64,000 nucleotides of DNA from Hymenobacter plasmatis (GTDB lineage Bacteria; Bacteroidota; Bacteroidia; Cytophagales; Hymenobacteraceae): positions 62,001 to 126,000 of the forward strand of contig NZ_JAJFAW010000016.1 in the NCBI RefSeq assembly GCF_020711255.1, read 5' to 3'. Numbering within the stretch: the stretch's first letter is position 1; every line of letters starts with the position of its first letter. The translations under genes were made by a program, and so were the position numbers. The notes beneath the pieces are model-generated. The model saw only the letters and a list, made by a program, of their open reading frames with translations, was not told the origin of the DNA and did not search any database. Shown here piece after piece: positions 61,255 through 64,000 of the stretch.

Positions 61255-62664
61255 TTGTTAGTTGAATTGGAGCAGTTTCCCTACGTTTTCTTTTTGGGTA
61301 TTGGCGGCATTGGCATGTCGGCCCTGGCGCGCTGGTTCCAGGCCAATGGCCACCACGTAAGCGGCTTCGACAAAACCGAAACGCCCCTCACGCAGGCCCT
61401 GGCCGCCGAAGGCATTGCGATTCACTACGCCGATGCCGTGGAGAATATCCCGGCGGAGGTTCGGGAAAACCGCGCCCAAACGCTGGTGGTGCTCACGCCC
61501 GCCATTCCGGCCGAAAGCCTGGAGTGGGCCTGGCTGCGGGCTCAGGGCTACGACATTCGCAAGCGCAGCCAGGTGCTGGGCGTGCTCACGCAGGGCCGCT
61601 ACACCATTGCGGTGGCCGGCACGCACGGCAAAACCACCACCAGCAGCATGGTGGCCCACCTGCTGCACCACGCCGGCCTCGATGTGGGCGCATTTCTGGG
61701 CGGCATTGCGGTGAACCTGGGTAGCAACCTCTTGCTGCCACGCAGCGAGCAAGCCCCCATTGTGGTGGAAGCCGACGAATACGACCGCAGCTTCCTCACG
61801 CTATTTCCCGACATCGCCATCGTCACCAGCACCGATGCCGACCACCTCGACATCTACGGCGACCAAAACGCGCTGATAGAATCCTTCCGTCAATTTGTAG
61901 CTCAACTCAAGCCCGGGGGCACGCTGCTCATCAACCACACCGCCGACCCAAGCGTGGCCGCCGCTGCGCCGGCTGGCACCAACGTTATCCGCTACGGCCT
62001 CTCGGCCGAGCAGGGGCCGGAATTATTTGCTGCCGCTATTTCGGCCGAAGGCCACCAATTTCATTTCGATTTGCACGGCCCGCAAGGCCTCGTGACCAAC
62101 CTGGAATTGGCGGTGCCGGGCTACCACAACGTGGAAAACATGCTGGCGGCCGCGGCAGTGGCCCAAATTCACAAAATAAATCCGGAAAAATTACGTGCTG
62201 CCGTTTCTGCTTACCGGGGCGTAAAACGCCGGTTTGAGTTTGTGGTCACAACGCCCCAAAACGTCTATTTGGACGACTACGCCCATCATCCGCGCGAAAT
62301 TGAGGCCTTTTTGCGTTCGGTGCGGACGCTCTATCCCGGCAAGCGGCTGCGCGTTATTTTTCAGCCGCACCTTTTTACACGGACGCGGGATTTCGCCGAA
62401 GGTTTTTCTAAGAGCTTAAGTATTGCAGATGAGGTATTTTTGTTAGATATTTACCCAGCTCGAGAAAAGCCAATTCCGGGAATTACTTCGGAAATAATCT
62501 TATCAAACATTACTTCCCCAACCAAAGCCATCCAAACCAAAGAGCAAGTACTGGCCGCCGCCAAAACCGACACTACATTTGATGTTTTGGCCACGGTTGG
62601 CGCGGGGGATATTGACACGTTGGTGCCGCAATTAAAATTATTACTAACCGAGCGCTGGAAATAG
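61255..62664 (+). CDS. murC: UDP-MurNAc:L-alanine ligase MurC
   Basis: A 469-residue ligase adding the first L-alanine. A TTG start at 61255 gives MLVELEQFPYVFFLGIGGIGMSALAR, with the GIGGIGMS loop at the family's usual distance from the N-terminus; no ATG fits. P-loop VAGTHGKTTTSSMVAHLL, EADEYDRSFL, YHNVENMLAA and DDYAHHPREIEAFL follow. The distal third uses more AT-rich codons than its neighbours. Confidence 0.96.
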   Translation: MLVELEQFPYVFFLGIGGIGMSALARWFQANGHHVSGFDKTETPLTQALAAEGIAIHYADAVENIPAEVRENRAQTLVVLTPAIPAESLEWAWLRAQGYDIRKRSQVLGVLTQGRYTIAVAGTHGKTTTSSMVAHLLHHAGLDVGAFLGGIAVNLGSNLLLPRSEQAPIVVEADEYDRSFLTLFPDIAIVTSTDADHLDIYGDQNALIESFRQFVAQLKPGGTLLINHTADPSVAAAAPAGTNVIRYGLSAEQGPELFAAAISAEGHQFHFDLHGPQGLVTNLELAVPGYHNVENMLAAAAVAQIHKINPEKLRAAVSAYRGVKRRFEFVVTTPQNVYLDDYAHHPREIEAFLRSVRTLYPGKRLRVIFQPHLFTRTRDFAEGFSKSLSIADEVFLLDIYPAREKPIPGITSEIILSNITSPTKAIQTKEQVLAAAKTDTTFDVLATVGAGDIDTLVPQLKLLLTERWK

Positions 62665-62729
62665 ATTACGATAAAAAATTATGGCATTTAATACCACCTT
62701 ACTTCATCACACCGTTACCTTATTAGTCT

Positions 62730-63488
62730 TTGGAACGCACCGTTAGAAACCTACTAGTTGCTGCTGCTTGCCTGTTGGTGCTGGGCGGCCTCGGTATTTT
62801 CGCCGCCATGCGCCAAGCAGCCCGTCCGGTGGGCGAAGTATCGGTGAACATTGCCAACGAATTCGATAATTATTTCATCAGCGAACGGGGCGTAACGGCG
62901 TTGCTCACCAAAGGCGGCGCCGAGCCCGTGCTGGGCACCCGGCCCGAAGGCCCCCGCCTCCGCCAGCTGGAAGACCGGCTCCGTGCCCATCCCTTTGTGC
63001 GGGAAGCCCAGGTATACCGCGACCTGGCCGGCAACCTGCACGCCGACGTGCGCCAAAACCGCCCCATCGCCCGCATCACCCACCCCGACACCCGCCTCGA
63101 TACCTATGTGGATGCCGAAGGGCACGTGCTGCCGCTCTCGCCGCTCTTTACGGCGCGCGTGGCCACGGTAGCGCGGCCCAGCGGCGGCAGCCTGCCAAGT
63201 GCATTTTTCCAGGATAGCACCGGTAAGCGCTACCTTGAGTTTTTGCGCTATGTCGACGAGCATGAATTCTGGAAAGCGCAGGTCTCGGAGGTCTTTATTG
63301 AGCCGAGCGGCAAGCTCTCGTTCACCCAGCAGGTGGGCGACCAGCGCATAGAATTTGGCCTGCCCGAAAATATTTCCGAGAAATTTGCCAAGCTTATGGT
63401 ATTTTACCGGCAAATTCCGTCAGTTTTGGGATGGGATACCTACCATCGGGTAAACGTGGAATACCAAAATCAAATTATCTGCGAATAG
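62730..63488 (+). CDS. ftsQ: FtsQ-like cell-division protein
   Basis: A 252-residue bitopic protein with TTG start (MERTVRNLLVAAACLLVLGG), one transmembrane helix at about 7-27, and a periplasmic POTRA/FtsQ-type region. Matching features are QLEDRLRAHPFVREAQVYRD, LHADVRQNRPIARITHPDT, and DAEGHVLPLSPLFTARVATV. It bridges early and late divisome proteins. Sequence is divergent from E. coli FtsQ but the order murC-ftsQ-ftsA settles it. Confidence 0.9.
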   Translation: MERTVRNLLVAAACLLVLGGLGIFAAMRQAARPVGEVSVNIANEFDNYFISERGVTALLTKGGAEPVLGTRPEGPRLRQLEDRLRAHPFVREAQVYRDLAGNLHADVRQNRPIARITHPDTRLDTYVDAEGHVLPLSPLFTARVATVARPSGGSLPSAFFQDSTGKRYLEFLRYVDEHEFWKAQVSEVFIEPSGKLSFTQQVGDQRIEFGLPENISEKFAKLMVFYRQIPSVLGWDTYHRVNVEYQNQIICE

Positions 63489-63572
63489 TAATTCGCTGAA
63501 ACATAGGCCTTAGGGTCAAAAATCTCTCAACTCCCAACCCAAGTTTCCTTCACGCTCGCCAGCACCGCATCT

Positions 63573-64000
63573 ATGCAACAAGACAAAATCGTCGTCGGGC
63601 TCGACATTGGCACCACAAAAATCTGCGCCCTGGTGGGCCGCAAAAACGAATTCGGTAAACTGGAAATCCTGGGCATGGGCAAAGCTGTGTCGGAGGGCGT
63701 TTCGCGGGGCATCGTGCTCAATATTGACAAAACCGTCGACGCCATTAAACGGGCGATTCGGCAAGCCGAAGAACAGTCCGGAATTAGCATTGGATTGGTA
63801 AACGTGGGCATTGCAGGCCAGCACATCAAGAGCCTGCAGCACAACGGCAGCATCACGCGCAACTCGCACGACACCATCGGTCCGGACGACGTGAACCGCC
63901 TCACGCAGGACATGTACCGCCTCGTGACCCAGCCCGGCTCGCAAATCATTCACGTGATGCCGCAGGACTACAAAGTGGACTACGAGGAAGGCATCGCCGA
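63573..64000 (+). CDS. ftsA: cell-division protein FtsA, partial (3' end beyond window)
   Basis: The first 142 codons of the actin-like FtsZ membrane tether. The start MQQDKIVVGLDIGTTKICAL has the phosphate-1 motif GLDIGTTK, followed by VGRKNEFGKLEILG, GIVLNIDKTVDAIKRAIRQA and the SHS2/1C-domain beginning VNVGIAGQHIKSLQHNGSIT. The gene runs off the right edge; ftsZ is expected next but is not visible. Confidence 0.95.
   Translation, partial: MQQDKIVVGLDIGTTKICALVGRKNEFGKLEILGMGKAVSEGVSRGIVLNIDKTVDAIKRAIRQAEEQSGISIGLVNVGIAGQHIKSLQHNGSITRNSHDTIGPDDVNRLTQDMYRLVTQPGSQIIHVMPQDYKVDYEEGIA

Overview
The window looks like chromosome from a GC-rich member of the Bacteroidota, most like the Cytophagales genus Hymenobacter. 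This is inference, based on: TonB-dependent receptors with an N-terminal carboxypeptidase-regulatory-like domain; promoters of the form TTTG-N19-TAnnTTTG (clear examples at 10214-10244 and 49666-49695); few Shine-Dalgarno sequences; a carotenoid gene set with crtZ and crtW; and a DAP-type murE in a Bacteroidota-style division and cell-wall cluster that lacks murF. No rRNA, CRISPR array, prophage or complete insertion sequence was seen. There is one tRNA gene (Leu, CAA).

Layout. 1-3084: 5' part of a TonB receptor gene, thioredoxin, a small secreted protein and an HNH-like zinc protein. 3299-7950: the sbcD-sbcC DNA-end-processing operon. 8047-8651: a low-GC patch with a PIN-toxin remnant and a SnoaL-like gene. 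8797-11571: an ETHE1-like sulfur hydrolase/rhodanese gene, then marR and an F420-reductase-like gene whose upstream regions share a palindromic operator. 11698-14810: Spy-like protein, amino-acid permease, DUF2945 protein. 14981-21576: two amidohydrolase-family proteins and a ricin/PD40/OmpA envelope protein. 21691-24906: a propeller-like protein, two paralogous small proteins and a stand-alone cobalamin-binding protein. 24934-37026: mostly housekeeping and accessory genes (AI-2E-type permease, lactonase, GYD protein, tRNA-Leu, hscB, ABM monooxygenase, esterase, SAM hydrolase, phoH, GNAT, PhyH, comEC). 37276-45996: enoyl-CoA hydratase, then the carotenoid locus (crtZ, CarH/LitR-like MerR regulator, ECF sigma factor, crtI, crtB, an unknown, ispH, a cupin, crtW). 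46048-49414: a metal-linked operon (HYC_CC_PP-like protein, TonB receptor, HMA protein). 49733-64000: mraZ-rsmH-ftsL-ftsI-murE-mraY-murD-ftsW-murG-murC-ftsQ-ftsA, the last gene cut by the window edge.

How the genes work together. The carotenoid block joins a late isoprenoid enzyme (IspH) to phytoene synthase and desaturase and to ring-modifying enzymes (CrtZ, CrtW). A MerR protein with the cobalamin-photosensor signature W-x9-EH and an ECF sigma factor sit inside the block, so light-controlled pigment synthesis is the simplest reading. No lycopene cyclase or crtE is visible here. A second W-x9-EH protein without a DNA-binding domain lies 14 kb upstream. The final 14 kb makes the peptidoglycan precursor and builds the divisome from one strong mraZ promoter.

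Signals between genes that gene calling does not explain: a family of long palindromic repeats (3121-3265, 14428-14512, 32955-33037, 40550-40738), and a nonamer TTAGCTCAA that I found seven times, always outside genes. I read the sequence by eye, so motif counts may be incomplete.
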